DNA of 64,000 nt from an uncultured Ruminococcus sp. (GTDB lineage: Bacteria > Bacillota > Clostridia > Oscillospirales > Ruminococcaceae). Under the pieces are notes generated by a model. The model saw nothing but the letters and a program-made list of their open reading frames with translations, did no database searches and was not told where the DNA came from. This document shows positions 32,575 through 41,147 of the stretch, one piece after another (the stretch's first letter is position 1; each line of letters starts with the position of its first letter). Made by a program: the position numbers and the translations under genes. The stretch covers positions 1 through 64,000 of the forward strand of contig CAJTYV010000003.1 of NCBI GenBank assembly GCA_910584195.1, in the 5' to 3' direction.

Positions 32575-33852
32575 TTAATAAACGAAGTCGAACTCAAAGC
32601 CCTCAAGGTCTACGGTATCGCCCTCCTGCACTCCCATCTCTTCAAGTTTTGCAATAATTCCACTGTTGATAAGCACACGCTGAAAATACTGCAATGAGGA
32701 ATAGTCGTCCGGATCTACAGTACGCATAATAGGCTGAAGCCACGGCGCTTCTACATAATAAATGCCGTCATCTTCGGTTATTTCAAATTTCTTTCCCGCG
32801 CCAAGCATATCGTCAAGCTCTGCCTGAGGTATCGGTTCAGCTTCATACTCCTTGATAGGCGGCAAAGTATCAAGAACCTCTGAAATTTTAAGCACCAGTT
32901 CTCTCGTGCCCTGAGTGGTTGCAGCGGAAATACAGAAAAAGTCCATTCCCTGTTTCTCAATAAACTCTCTGAAATCGCTTATCTGCTCCTCAGACGCCAT
33001 ATCTGATTTGTTTGCGGCAACTATTTGCGGACGATCAGCAAGCTCCTCATCAAATTTTGCAAGCTCCTCGTTTATGATACGAAAATCTTCTTTCGGGTCA
33101 CGTCCTTCGATCCCCGAAACGTCCACTACGTGAACGATAAGACGGCATCTCTCAACGTGGCGCAAAAACTCGTGACCAAGTCCCACTCCGTCGCCTGCTC
33201 CCTCGATAAGTCCCGGAATATCCGCCATAACGAAGGATTTTTCTTCCTCTGCACGGACAACCCCCAAAACTGGCGTGAGTGTCGTAAAATGGTAGTTTGC
33301 GATCTTCGGTTTAGCTGCGCTTACAACGGATATGAGAGTGGATTTTCCCACATTCGGGAATCCCACAAGTCCAACGTCCGCCAAAAGCTTCAATTCAAGC
33401 GTTACCTCAAACTCTTCTCCCGGATAACCGGGTTTGGCAAATTTTGGAATCTGACGTGTCGGCGTAGCAAAATGAACATTTCCTCTGCCGCCGTTTCCGC
33501 CCTTTGCAAGCACTTTCGGCTCGTCCGTTGACATATCAGCCATAATACGCCCCGTATTTGCGTCACGAATAATCGTACCTCTCGGAACTTTTATAATAAG
33601 CGGTTCTGCGCTTTTGCCGGTGCAGTTGCGCGATGAGCCGTTCTGCCCCCTGTCTGCTGCATATTTTCTTTTGTAACGAAAATCCACAAGGGTAGAAAAA
33701 TTGTCGTCCGCCTGAAAAACAATATCTCCGCCTCTGCCTCCGTCACCGCCGTCGGGGCCTCCTGCGGCAACGTATTTTTCTCTGTGAAAGGAAACTGCGC
33801 CATCTCCGCCGTCCCCTGCCTTGATTTTTATTTTAGCTTTATCAACGAACAT
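32575..33852 (-). CDS. obgE: GTPase Obg (CgtA)
   Basis: Predicted 425 residues. Gly-rich Obg fold (1-158: GGDGGDGAVSFHREKYVAAG), GTPase domain (about 159-330: GFPNVGKSTLISVVS, ADIPGLIEGA, NKSD), and the C-terminal OCT domain (about 345-425). It is an essential GTPase for assembly of the 50S subunit and stress response. AAAGGAGA precedes the ATG. It lies just downstream of rplU-prp-rpmA, the classic Firmicutes order, and directly before mrnC. Confidence 0.97.
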   Translation of the reverse strand: MFVDKAKIKIKAGDGGDGAVSFHREKYVAAGGPDGGDGGRGGDIVFQADDNFSTLVDFRYKRKYAADRGQNGSSRNCTGKSAEPLIIKVPRGTIIRDANTGRIMADMSTDEPKVLAKGGNGGRGNVHFATPTRQIPKFAKPGYPGEEFEVTLELKLLADVGLVGFPNVGKSTLISVVSAAKPKIANYHFTTLTPVLGVVRAEEEKSFVMADIPGLIEGAGDGVGLGHEFLRHVERCRLIVHVVDVSGIEGRDPKEDFRIINEELAKFDEELADRPQIVAANKSDMASEEQISDFREFIEKQGMDFFCISAATTQGTRELVLKISEVLDTLPPIKEYEAEPIPQAELDDMLGAGKKFEITEDDGIYYVEAPWLQPIMRTVDPDDYSSLQYFQRVLINSGIIAKLEEMGVQEGDTVDLEGFEFDFVY

Positions 33853-33904
33853 TCCGAATCTCCTTTTTTAAAGCTCAGCGTTACAGTATGGATACATCTA
33901 ATGA

Positions 33905-33932
33905 AAAATCCCAAGCTAAAGCTCGGGATTTA
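33905..33932 (-). terminator. Terminator after rpmA
   Basis: AAATCCC (33906-33912) / GGGATTT (33925-33931) with inner AGCT pairing; the - strand ends in TTTTTC. It sits between rpmA and obgE and may be partial. Confidence 0.8.
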
Positions 33933-33946
33933 TGACGCAATAATGC

Positions 33947-34228
33947 TTACTGCTCTGCGTAAACCGAAACCTTTTTGCGGTCTCTGCCAAAACGCTCGAA
34001 CTTAACCTTTCCGCTTACAGTAGCGAAAATTGTATCGTCAGAACCAATGCCAACGCCAACGCCGGGATGGATATGAGTACCTCTCTGACGAACGAGGATA
34101 TTGCCTGCCTTAACGAACTGTCCGTCCGCACGCTTAACGCCAAGTCTCTTTGACTCGGAGTCACGTCCGTTCTTTGTAGAACCAACACCCTTTTTATGAG
34201 CGAAGAACTGCATACTGATCTTAAACAT
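33947..34228 (-). CDS. rpmA: Ribosomal protein L27 with cleavable N-terminal extension
   Basis: Predicted 93 residues. The N-terminus MFKISMQFFAHKKGVGSTKN has the Firmicutes-type extension, cut by Prp between QFF and AHKKG, so that mature L27 starts with the residues that reach the peptidyl transferase centre. The rest (KRLGVKRADGQFVKAGNILV, GTHIHPGVGVGIGSDDTIFA) is standard. ATG 34228 follows CGGAGG and overlaps the prp stop by 8 bases. Longer in-frame upstream codons belong to the prp region and are not part of L27. Confidence 0.97.
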   Translation of the reverse strand: MFKISMQFFAHKKGVGSTKNGRDSESKRLGVKRADGQFVKAGNILVRQRGTHIHPGVGVGIGSDDTIFATVSGKVKFERFGRDRKKVSVYAEQ

Positions 34229-34538
34229 ACTTACACCTCCGAATAGTGATATTAATTGTTTTTGGGAACTCTTCGAGAATTGCCCTGCAATGCCGAAGCA
34301 ACTGCCCGATAAGCATCGAAGCTGTCTCGCCGTCCTTAACAGAACAGCATATGATATTTTCATCAGCGCTGACCTGCGGTTCACAGTCAAAGCAATCCAA
34401 CATGTTTACAGTAAGCTGAACAGCCGAAGAAACAGACGCGCATACGACATCTTTTCCTGATTCTGCATAACCTGCATGTCCGCTGATTTTAAATTCTCTG
34501 AATTTCCCCTTAAATTGATAGAAATCCGCGTGAATCAT
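34221..34538 (-). CDS. prp: Ribosomal-processing cysteine protease Prp
   Basis: Predicted 105 residues. The catalytic His in FKISGHAGYAESGKD and the Cys in VVCASVSSAVQLTVN mark the Prp (DUF464, YsxB) family. It removes the N-terminal extension of L27 before or during 50S assembly, as shown for Staphylococcus aureus Prp. It lies between rplU and rpmA, the conserved place: its ATG is 2 bases after the rplU stop and its stop overlaps the rpmA start. The TTG two codons upstream is less likely. Confidence 0.95.
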   Translation of the reverse strand: MIHADFYQFKGKFREFKISGHAGYAESGKDVVCASVSSAVQLTVNMLDCFDCEPQVSADENIICCSVKDGETASMLIGQLLRHCRAILEEFPKTINITIRRCKYV

Positions 34539-34540
34539 GA

Positions 34541-34852
34541 TCAAGCCTTGATAGCTTCGATCTTAACCTGTGTGTAAGGCTGTCTGTGACCCTGCTTTTT
34601 CTTCTCGCCCTTCTTAGGCTTGTAAGTGAAAACTGTGATCTTCTTAGCCTTGCCGTTTTTAATAACCTTAGCTTCAACAGCCGCACCGTCAACATAGGGT
34701 GTACCTACCTTGATTCCGTCGTCAGCGCCGAGAGCAACGATCTTATCGAAAGTAACTGTTTCGTCAGCTTCAACTGCGAGTTTTTCGATAAAGAGAACGT
34801 CTCCTTCCTTGACCTGATACTGCTTTCCGCCGGTTTCAATAACTGCGTACAT
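34541..34852 (-). CDS. rplU: Ribosomal protein L21
   Basis: Predicted 103 residues, normal length. MYAVIETGGKQYQVKEGDVL at the N-terminus and the C-terminal KKGEKKKQGHRQPYTQVKIE motif are diagnostic. It binds 23S rRNA. The ATG at 34852 is preferred because AAGGCAGG lies upstream and the family starts MYAV; a GTG three codons upstream is rejected. First gene of rplU-prp-rpmA. Confidence 0.97.
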   Translation of the reverse strand: MYAVIETGGKQYQVKEGDVLFIEKLAVEADETVTFDKIVALGADDGIKVGTPYVDGAAVEAKVIKNGKAKKITVFTYKPKKGEKKKQGHRQPYTQVKIEAIKA

Positions 34853-34865
34853 TTGTGGCACCTGC

Positions 34866-34934
34866 CTTTTTCAAAACTCGCTGCAACGGGCGTGAATAAA
34901 TTCAGCTTATGAGCCTGTCTGCAAGCGGCATATG
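34866..34934 (-). promoter_or_regulatory. L21 leader RNA
   Basis: The 5' UTR between the promoter and rplU has pairing potential (GCTTGCAGAC region with GTTGCAGC). An L21 leader RNA that mediates autogenous control is known in Firmicutes; I assign it by position and general features, not by a covariance search. Confidence 0.5.
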
Positions 34935-34936
34935 TT

Positions 34937-34965
34937 ATTATATCATACTTTCCTCATTTTGTCAA
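34937..34965 (-). promoter_or_regulatory. Consensus promoter of rplU-prp-rpmA
   Basis: TTGACA (34960-34965), 17-base spacer, TATAAT (34937-34942): exact consensus. Confidence 0.92.
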
Positions 34966-35040
34966 GGGAAATATGAAAACATTTTTCAGTCAGCTACGTA
35001 CAAAGCTTGCACAGATCGTCCCCTATATTCGGAAACATTT

Positions 35041-36240
35041 TTACCATGCTTTGTAATTCTCGTTGTTCACCTTATAAGCCGTACCGGGAACAAACATATC
35101 TTTCGGAGAAAATTCGGTATTATTACCCTCTGCCTTAGCTTTCTCGTTTGCGCTCTGAATAATTTTTCTCAGTTCCCTGAAAGCTACGCTCTTGCCGACA
35201 AGGCTCTGAACCGCTTCCTGCGGAGGTCTTTGATTAAGGAACTCCAATAACACCTGCTGAATATAGAAATAAGAACGAAGCTGAGTTTTCTTGAACTCTA
35301 TCTTATTATCTCCGTCAAGTAAGAAAAGGCTGTCGCCTTCCTGATAGCCGAGCGTAAGTTTTGCCATGATCTCCGGAACAAAAATTCTTATTTCAGCTGC
35401 CAGATCCTTGTTTCCAACCATTTCGTCAAGCTCGTTTGCCATTGCCAGATATTCTTCATTGTTCTTAACATTGATAAGCTTTTCAACAGCAAACTTTGCA
35501 CCCTCGACAACAGTTTCTTTGGTAAACGGACATTTATCATCATCACGCTGAACAAATATTGCATATTGCTTTTCGCATATGAACATATTTTCAGCGTTCC
35601 ATGAATTAACATAATCCTTAAAGAATCTGCTCAGTTCAGTGCACACGGAACCGTTTACTCTTACCTCTATGATCTCTCTGTCCCTGTGCTTTGCAAGATA
35701 TATTCTGAGCCAATAATATTTCTTTGAACCAAGATACTTTGGTATTTCGTTTTTAATAAAAGCAGCAAGCATTGTAGGCTGGCTCTTTTCAGCAGCGCCG
35801 ATCCTTACGATAGACTGCGCATACATATCAAAATTATAGCGCTGATTCAGATAAGTTACGGGAATATGAATAGGCGATTTCTTATAAAGAGCCTGATCCA
35901 GAGGATGCCATACGCCGCCGTAGAATATTTCGACAGCCATTTTAGCAGCCTCTTCAAAGGTTTTGCCCTGAGCGTCCACGGGATCAATAAGAGGCTCGTC
36001 AAAGTCATCATGAGTAACGATGAAGATTACCTGAAGAAGCTTGACCTCATCCTTATCTTCAACTCTGCCCGTTTTAACGTCAATTGTAAAACCTCTCGGC
36101 ATTATTATACAGCCGTCATAAAGATTTCCCTTTTCCATTTTCTTATCGAGTGCAGCTAAAACCAATTCCTTGCAGTCAATGTCCTTTTCCGCAGTCTTGG
36201 CTGTTTCCTCAGACTGATTCTTTTTCTTAAATAAAGCCAC
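35041..36240 (-). CDS. Conserved-looking cytoplasmic protein of unknown function
   Basis: Predicted 399 residues, no signal peptide or membrane segment. The N-terminus is lysine/glutamate-rich (ALFKKKNQSEETAKTAEKDI). It continues with an alpha/beta region (CIIMPRGFTIDVKTGRVEDK, VIFIVTHDDFDEPLIDPVDA) and a helical C-terminal third. I recognise no domain. The GTG start at 36240 is chosen: AAGGAG lies 10 bases upstream, whereas the ATG three codons earlier is only 2 bases from it. Its leader contains the fullest copy of the modular hairpin repeat. Confidence 0.75.
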   Translation of the reverse strand: MALFKKKNQSEETAKTAEKDIDCKELVLAALDKKMEKGNLYDGCIIMPRGFTIDVKTGRVEDKDEVKLLQVIFIVTHDDFDEPLIDPVDAQGKTFEEAAKMAVEIFYGGVWHPLDQALYKKSPIHIPVTYLNQRYNFDMYAQSIVRIGAAEKSQPTMLAAFIKNEIPKYLGSKKYYWLRIYLAKHRDREIIEVRVNGSVCTELSRFFKDYVNSWNAENMFICEKQYAIFVQRDDDKCPFTKETVVEGAKFAVEKLINVKNNEEYLAMANELDEMVGNKDLAAEIRIFVPEIMAKLTLGYQEGDSLFLLDGDNKIEFKKTQLRSYFYIQQVLLEFLNQRPPQEAVQSLVGKSVAFRELRKIIQSANEKAKAEGNNTEFSPKDMFVPGTAYKVNNENYKAW

Positions 36241-36270
36241 TTTTATCATTCTCCTTATTAAATTGATTTT

Positions 36271-36396
36271 TCAAAGCCCTGCTTTCAACAAGCAGACGGC
36301 TTACGGCAATAAGCCTGATTCAACCGCAGATTATACTGCTGCTGAATCTTAAGACGTTCGCCGCCCAAAAAACAGGCGACATCTTATACGGTTATA
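36271..36396 (-). repeat. Copy B of the modular hairpin repeat (full)
   Basis: Five-prime module 36271-36322 matches 59187-59238 at 47 of 52 bases and contains the hairpins CTGCTT / AAGCAG and GGCTTA / TAAGCC. Three-prime module 36344-36396 matches 32028-32080. GATTCA / TGAATC bridges the two modules. It lies in the leader region of the unknown gene at 35041-36240. Confidence 0.65.
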
Positions 36397-36451
36397 AATT
36401 AAAGTTTCTTCACTTTACCATATATAAATACGGCAGTATTTTGCAGAGTAT

Positions 36452-37420
36452 TCAGACAGGCTTAACATACATAGCCGCAGCCCAGCCGTCTTTCACGCTG
36501 ACTTCCTTTTGGATTAAACCAGCGCTTTCGACAGACGAAAGCACCTCGTCCATACGCTCCTCAATAATTCCGGAGATTATAAGAGTTCCGCCGTTCCTGA
36601 GATAGCGCACGAAATAATCCCTCATAGCAATAAGCACATCAGCAACAATATTAGCCGTTATAATATCGTAACTGCCGTCAATGGCGTCCGCAAGCTTTTT
36701 ATCGGTAAGAATATTTCCGAAATACGTTTTATACAAAGTTTCGGGTATATTGTTCTTTGCGGCATTTTCCATTGCCGTTGACGCGGCGTTTTCGTCAATA
36801 TCAACAGCAACAGCATTATCCGCGCCCAGAAGCATGGCAGCAATGGAAAGTATACCGCTGCCGCATCCCATATCCAGTATAGAATCCCCTTTTTTCAAAG
36901 ATTTTTCAAGAAGCTCCAGACAAAGTCTTGTTGTATGGTGCTGACCTGTTCCGAAGCTCGATGCCGGGTCTATCTCCAGAATCACCCTGTCTGAGTCCGA
37001 ATATTCCTCCCACGAGGGCTTTACTGCTAATTTTGTGCCGACTTTAAACGGCTTGAAATACTGTTTCCAGTTATTTGCCCAATCTTCTTCACGAATGTTT
37101 GAAAGCTCAGCTTCAAGTCTGCCGTAGAGATTCTCTGCATCGGCTGTTTTAAGCTCAGCCAGCATAGCCTTTACCGACATGAGCATGTCCGCTCCCTGCT
37201 CGTTGACGGGCAGGTATACGGTAACGCACGTTTCGCAGTCTGCAAGTCCCATCAGATCCTCGTCAATGTAATCCCATTGATCGGTTTTATTTTCAAGAAA
37301 CTCCTTAAAATCTTCAGAATCCTTTATGACAAAACCTTTTACGCCGATGTCAAGAAGTTTTGAGCAAAGCAGTTCTATACCCTCGGCAGAGGTGAATATA
37401 TTAACTTCAGTCCACTCCAT
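36452..37420 (-). CDS. prmA: Ribosomal protein L11 methyltransferase
   Basis: Predicted 322 residues. It has the N-terminal substrate-recognition domain and a class I SAM methyltransferase domain with EIDPASSFGTGQHHTTRLCL, DMGCGSGILSIAAMLLGA, AVDIDENAA and ITANIVADVLIAM (motif IV, N-I-V), which is diagnostic. It trimethylates lysines and the N-terminus of L11. ATG 37420 follows TTGGAGG; a TTG 15 bases upstream is part of the ribosome site. It lies 15 bases after the C39-like gene and is probably cotranscribed with it. Confidence 0.95.
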   Translation of the reverse strand: MEWTEVNIFTSAEGIELLCSKLLDIGVKGFVIKDSEDFKEFLENKTDQWDYIDEDLMGLADCETCVTVYLPVNEQGADMLMSVKAMLAELKTADAENLYGRLEAELSNIREEDWANNWKQYFKPFKVGTKLAVKPSWEEYSDSDRVILEIDPASSFGTGQHHTTRLCLELLEKSLKKGDSILDMGCGSGILSIAAMLLGADNAVAVDIDENAASTAMENAAKNNIPETLYKTYFGNILTDKKLADAIDGSYDIITANIVADVLIAMRDYFVRYLRNGGTLIISGIIEERMDEVLSSVESAGLIQKEVSVKDGWAAAMYVKPV

Positions 37421-37435
37421 ATTATTCGCCTCCAA

Positions 37436-38812
37436 TTAAATTGATGTCAGAAATTCCCGAACGTCTGCAAGATCAACCACACCGTCTCCGTTAAGATCGG
37501 CAGCGTCAAGCTGTGAAAATGTGAGTGTTGAAACGCCTGTCGGAAGCTGTTCTCTCTGCTGCAAATAGCTGTTCAGCAGAGAAAGGTCGTATTTATCTAC
37601 AATACCATCGTCATTGAGATCGCCCTTCATATGAACATGATTTTCTGTTTTTTCAAGCTGAGACATATCGACCCACCCCGAAACACTTTCAGAAACTACA
37701 TATCCATAGTCATCGTTGTGTCTCTCTATATAAACGACATTTCCTTTTTTAAGAGAAAACTGAACAGTACCTCCATACGGCTCGGAGTATACATCAACAA
37801 GTAAATCTTCCCCGACAAAATATTCCTCCGCCTGACTGCAAACGATTACCTGAAATACTGCTTCAGCCACGGCGTAACCCATATCTGCTTTTACCGTAAT
37901 ATCATAGCTGCCTAAAATATTCGGGTCATATTTCGATGCGTCAACGCTTATATTTTCGGAAGTCATCGGAACAGGCTCGTCCTTCCATTCGCCTGTTTTC
38001 GGGTCAACTCCGCTAAGCGTTACCGTTCCTCCCGTTAAGTCGAGTTCTTCACCGCATCTGAAAATCGTTTTGTTCGGAAGAGACGTTACCTCAATATCAA
38101 GAGCCGCCTCATATTCGTAAAAATTCCCTGAATCTCCCGGAGCATCAGTACCTTTAAGCGCCCAATATTCGCCCTGAAATCCAGATGGATAACCCTCGTA
38201 AAGATCATGGGTATCCTTAGCGGGATCGCACATCGTTACAGAACCGTCCGTTCCTACGTCTTCGATATATACCCAATGAAAACCACCGTTATTTACGCGC
38301 GCGATCACATGCCACCCCTCGTCCATAAGAGATTTGATCTCATCTGCCGCCGCTTCTTTGGAGGTATTTTTCAAGTATGCGTCCTTCCCCCATATTATAT
38401 TAGGGATAAGGTTATGTATAGTTCCCCAGCTGCTGATAGCGCCGCCTCCGGAAAAACCTCCGACACTTGTATAAGCGTTTGCAAGCACCCCGGGATTAAA
38501 TTGCTCAATATCGGATATACCCAGATTTGCCATCGCCGCGCTGTCAATAGAACCCGAATGAACCGCCATTATCGCCAAAGACGTAATTAGACAGCCGGAA
38601 CGTCTTATTGTCGTGCCTCCCATGGGAGTATCGCCCCATCTCGGATCAAGCTGACTCCACTCACGATATTCATCGTAAACGGATACAGACGAAGCAGACG
38701 ACAAGGCAGTTTTCTCAGCCGCTTTTACCGCGGCGGACGCTGTTTCCGCCGCTCCGCAGCAGGCTGCCGTAACTACGGCTGTAAGTATTCCTATAATTTT
38801 TTTGTGCTGCAT
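37436..38812 (-). CDS. Secreted C39-like cysteine peptidase with Ig-like, SH3 and dockerin domains
   Basis: Predicted 458 residues. Signal peptide (about 1-28), then a C39-like peptidase (PF13529-type, about 48-220) starting WSQLDPRWGDTPMGGTTIRR with Cys74 in RSGCLITSLA and a His in GFHWVYIEDV. Next come an Ig-like beta domain (about 235-320), an SH3b-like domain (about 325-385, SGWVDMSQLE) and a C-terminal type I dockerin (GDLNDDGIVDKYDLSLLNSY, DLNGDGVVDLADVREFL). It is likely exported and tethered to a cohesin. Target proteins are unknown. ATG 38812 is preferred, with AAGGAG 10 bases upstream. Confidence 0.87.
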   Translation of the reverse strand: MQHKKIIGILTAVVTAACCGAAETASAAVKAAEKTALSSASSVSVYDEYREWSQLDPRWGDTPMGGTTIRRSGCLITSLAIMAVHSGSIDSAAMANLGISDIEQFNPGVLANAYTSVGGFSGGGAISSWGTIHNLIPNIIWGKDAYLKNTSKEAAADEIKSLMDEGWHVIARVNNGGFHWVYIEDVGTDGSVTMCDPAKDTHDLYEGYPSGFQGEYWALKGTDAPGDSGNFYEYEAALDIEVTSLPNKTIFRCGEELDLTGGTVTLSGVDPKTGEWKDEPVPMTSENISVDASKYDPNILGSYDITVKADMGYAVAEAVFQVIVCSQAEEYFVGEDLLVDVYSEPYGGTVQFSLKKGNVVYIERHNDDYGYVVSESVSGWVDMSQLEKTENHVHMKGDLNDDGIVDKYDLSLLNSYLQQREQLPTGVSTLTFSQLDAADLNGDGVVDLADVREFLTSI

Positions 38813-38863
38813 TGGAATCATTCTCCTTATTCAGTGTGTCAAAACTTATTCGCAGAATAATAA

Positions 38864-41143
38864 TTATTTTGCAGTTTTGAATCTGATTCTTCGTTCTTTT
38901 CTCTCTGCCTTTTTGGCTTCTTTCAAAGCACTGCATGCAGAAACATAAATTTCTATAGCTTTTGTTTTGTCATTCTCTGAAAGCTTACATCCACCATATT
39001 CAGCCATTTCAAAAAGTTCTGCCGCCGTTGATATATCAGCTCCGGAACGTTCTGAAACCGCGTTCGCCGCCTCATTTACAGACGATGTGCATGAAATACC
39101 ATACACTCTGCATATTCTCCGTATAACAGCCGAAACAGCATCATTCGGAGCTTTATGCCTTACACTAAACAGGAAAAAGAAATGCACAAGCAATGGCAGA
39201 AGCAGTATCAATCCCAGCACAAGAACGGAAACAATAAGAATTATCAGTCCCGACCTTGAAAGCAGGCTCGTTACACTTTTCTTTTCCTGTATTATGTCGT
39301 TTGTCATTGTCGGTTCAAAGGACATCCAGCCGTATCCCTTTATGTAAAGTTCCGGGAAACCATGAGCGTCCTGCGCTGTTATGATATAGCTTTCACTGTT
39401 TTCGTCACCGTTTTTTGTCTGCATATTAAAGCCCTCGCAGTATCGTGCAGGTATTCCCGCAGCCCTTGCAAGAAGCGTCATAGCCGTTGCATATTCGTAA
39501 CATACGCCCCTTTTTGTATCAAAAAGAAAATCCTCGGCATTTTCGCCTGCCGCTTTCCGATAGTCAAGGTCGTAATTGTAGTCGTTTTCTATAAAGTAGT
39601 ATTCAAGCGCCTTTGCCTTTTCGTAAGGCGATTCAAGACCTTTCGTAAGCTGCTGAGCAAGATCGTATATACGTTTGTTTTCGCCGTAATCAAGAAGTTC
39701 CTCCACAGCGGCTTCATAGAAGCCGGAATTTTCATCTATCAAAGCTCGGTATTTCTTCAAGGTATCGGCAAGAGGATCATCTGTTTCAAACCGCATCCCT
39801 ATATTTCCAAGACAATACCTCGTATCCTCCAAAAGCTGACCGTAATCCTCTACGGACGCGATCTTATCCGCAGCCGCCTTGTTGTTTTCAAAACTGAAAA
39901 ATCCCTGCGGAACAAATGAAAAAGAAAACTGCTCCTGTGCCCCGAAGTTCTCCTTATCGGCAAAAACAGTTCCGGCTTTTGTCAATCCGAGAGTGCCCTC
40001 AAAGGACGTTTCCGAAAACTCGACCGCCCCCATTGGAACAGGTGCTGACGTTCCGCTGTTGCTGACTGAATATATAGACATTTTCCTTGCGCCGACAGGT
40101 GTAATTCCTTTTCCCGAAACATCGGAAAGTCCGTATTTTTCTGCAAAGTCACCGTCATTGGAGGCGGCAAATATTACAGCTTCAGCAACTCCTCCGCCGC
40201 AGTACATTTCAAAAGGAACTTCCTCCTTATACCAATAACGGCTGTCAATATCGGAATATTTCCACTTATCCGTCTCATAATCGTAGCTTGTAAAGGTAGA
40301 TGTCTTTAAACGGAGCGGAGTTGGCGAAACCGCATAATACAGCGGAATATTCCCGAGATTGCCTCGGAACTGCTCACCGCCCGAATCCTCGCGGAACATA
40401 TTAAGCATCGCCAAAAAACGGTCAGTCAAAGCATCGGCATCAATAAGAGTTTCGATAATAGTTCTGTCCGCTTCAATGTGAGGTTTCGGCACAAGAGAAG
40501 CGACAATGGCAAAAAGTACCGTAAATACTACTGCGGACCACCGCATTTCTCGTTTGTTCACAGCCTTGGCTTCCTTACTGTCGGAAAGCTGCCTGAAGTT
40601 AGCCAGAACAACAAAAAATCCCACACATAAAGCGATAATGAAGCCGATCTCCATTTCCTCGTTTTCCTTGCCGTATACGGAAAAAGGAATAATAAGTATA
40701 AGGAAATTCATGAAAAGCCTGTAACGAACCCGTGTAAAATAGTATATAACAGACATCATAAAAATCAGGAAAAGCAGAAACATTGCAAGAGTGTACCACT
40801 TATTGTACTGTAAAGCGTCCTGGGGAGTAAGAAACCAAAGTCCCCATGAAATAGGATAATTCTCTCCGCCCTTAACGACCGCCATTCTCGCACCGGTTAT
40901 AAAAGCGGCAAACAGCGCTATATAAGCGACAGCCCCTATAAAATGATGTCTGTTAACGTAATCGAACAATCGAAATACTGCCCAGCCTGCTATGTATGCC
41001 GCAATTCCGTAAGCAATCGTAAGACTGCTGCGGTAATGATTCATTATCGACATTATGGCGATAACGGCATAAATAAGAACAGGGTCGGCAAGAGTTCTCA
41101 GCAGGAACTCTTTCAGAGATTCTTTTTTTACTGTATCTATCAT
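38864..41143 (-). CDS. Transglutaminase-like membrane protein (TgpA-type)
   Basis: Predicted 759 residues. Five to seven N-terminal membrane helices (about 15-215), a large extracellular part with a transglutaminase-like core (about 510-620: DTKRGVCYEYATAMTLLARA with the Cys, and a His/Asp pair in TAQDAHGFPELYIKGYGWMSFEPT), another membrane helix (about 650), and a cytoplasmic DUF4129-like tail. It follows DUF58 and MoxR genes, a widespread three-gene set. The biochemical role is not settled; a link to envelope or peptide processing is inferred from the family. The stop of the DUF58 gene lies a few bases before its ATG. Confidence 0.9.
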   Translation of the reverse strand: MIDTVKKESLKEFLLRTLADPVLIYAVIAIMSIMNHYRSSLTIAYGIAAYIAGWAVFRLFDYVNRHHFIGAVAYIALFAAFITGARMAVVKGGENYPISWGLWFLTPQDALQYNKWYTLAMFLLFLIFMMSVIYYFTRVRYRLFMNFLILIIPFSVYGKENEEMEIGFIIALCVGFFVVLANFRQLSDSKEAKAVNKREMRWSAVVFTVLFAIVASLVPKPHIEADRTIIETLIDADALTDRFLAMLNMFREDSGGEQFRGNLGNIPLYYAVSPTPLRLKTSTFTSYDYETDKWKYSDIDSRYWYKEEVPFEMYCGGGVAEAVIFAASNDGDFAEKYGLSDVSGKGITPVGARKMSIYSVSNSGTSAPVPMGAVEFSETSFEGTLGLTKAGTVFADKENFGAQEQFSFSFVPQGFFSFENNKAAADKIASVEDYGQLLEDTRYCLGNIGMRFETDDPLADTLKKYRALIDENSGFYEAAVEELLDYGENKRIYDLAQQLTKGLESPYEKAKALEYYFIENDYNYDLDYRKAAGENAEDFLFDTKRGVCYEYATAMTLLARAAGIPARYCEGFNMQTKNGDENSESYIITAQDAHGFPELYIKGYGWMSFEPTMTNDIIQEKKSVTSLLSRSGLIILIVSVLVLGLILLLPLLVHFFFLFSVRHKAPNDAVSAVIRRICRVYGISCTSSVNEAANAVSERSGADISTAAELFEMAEYGGCKLSENDKTKAIEIYVSACSALKEAKKAERKERRIRFKTAK

Positions 41144-41147
41144 ATTT

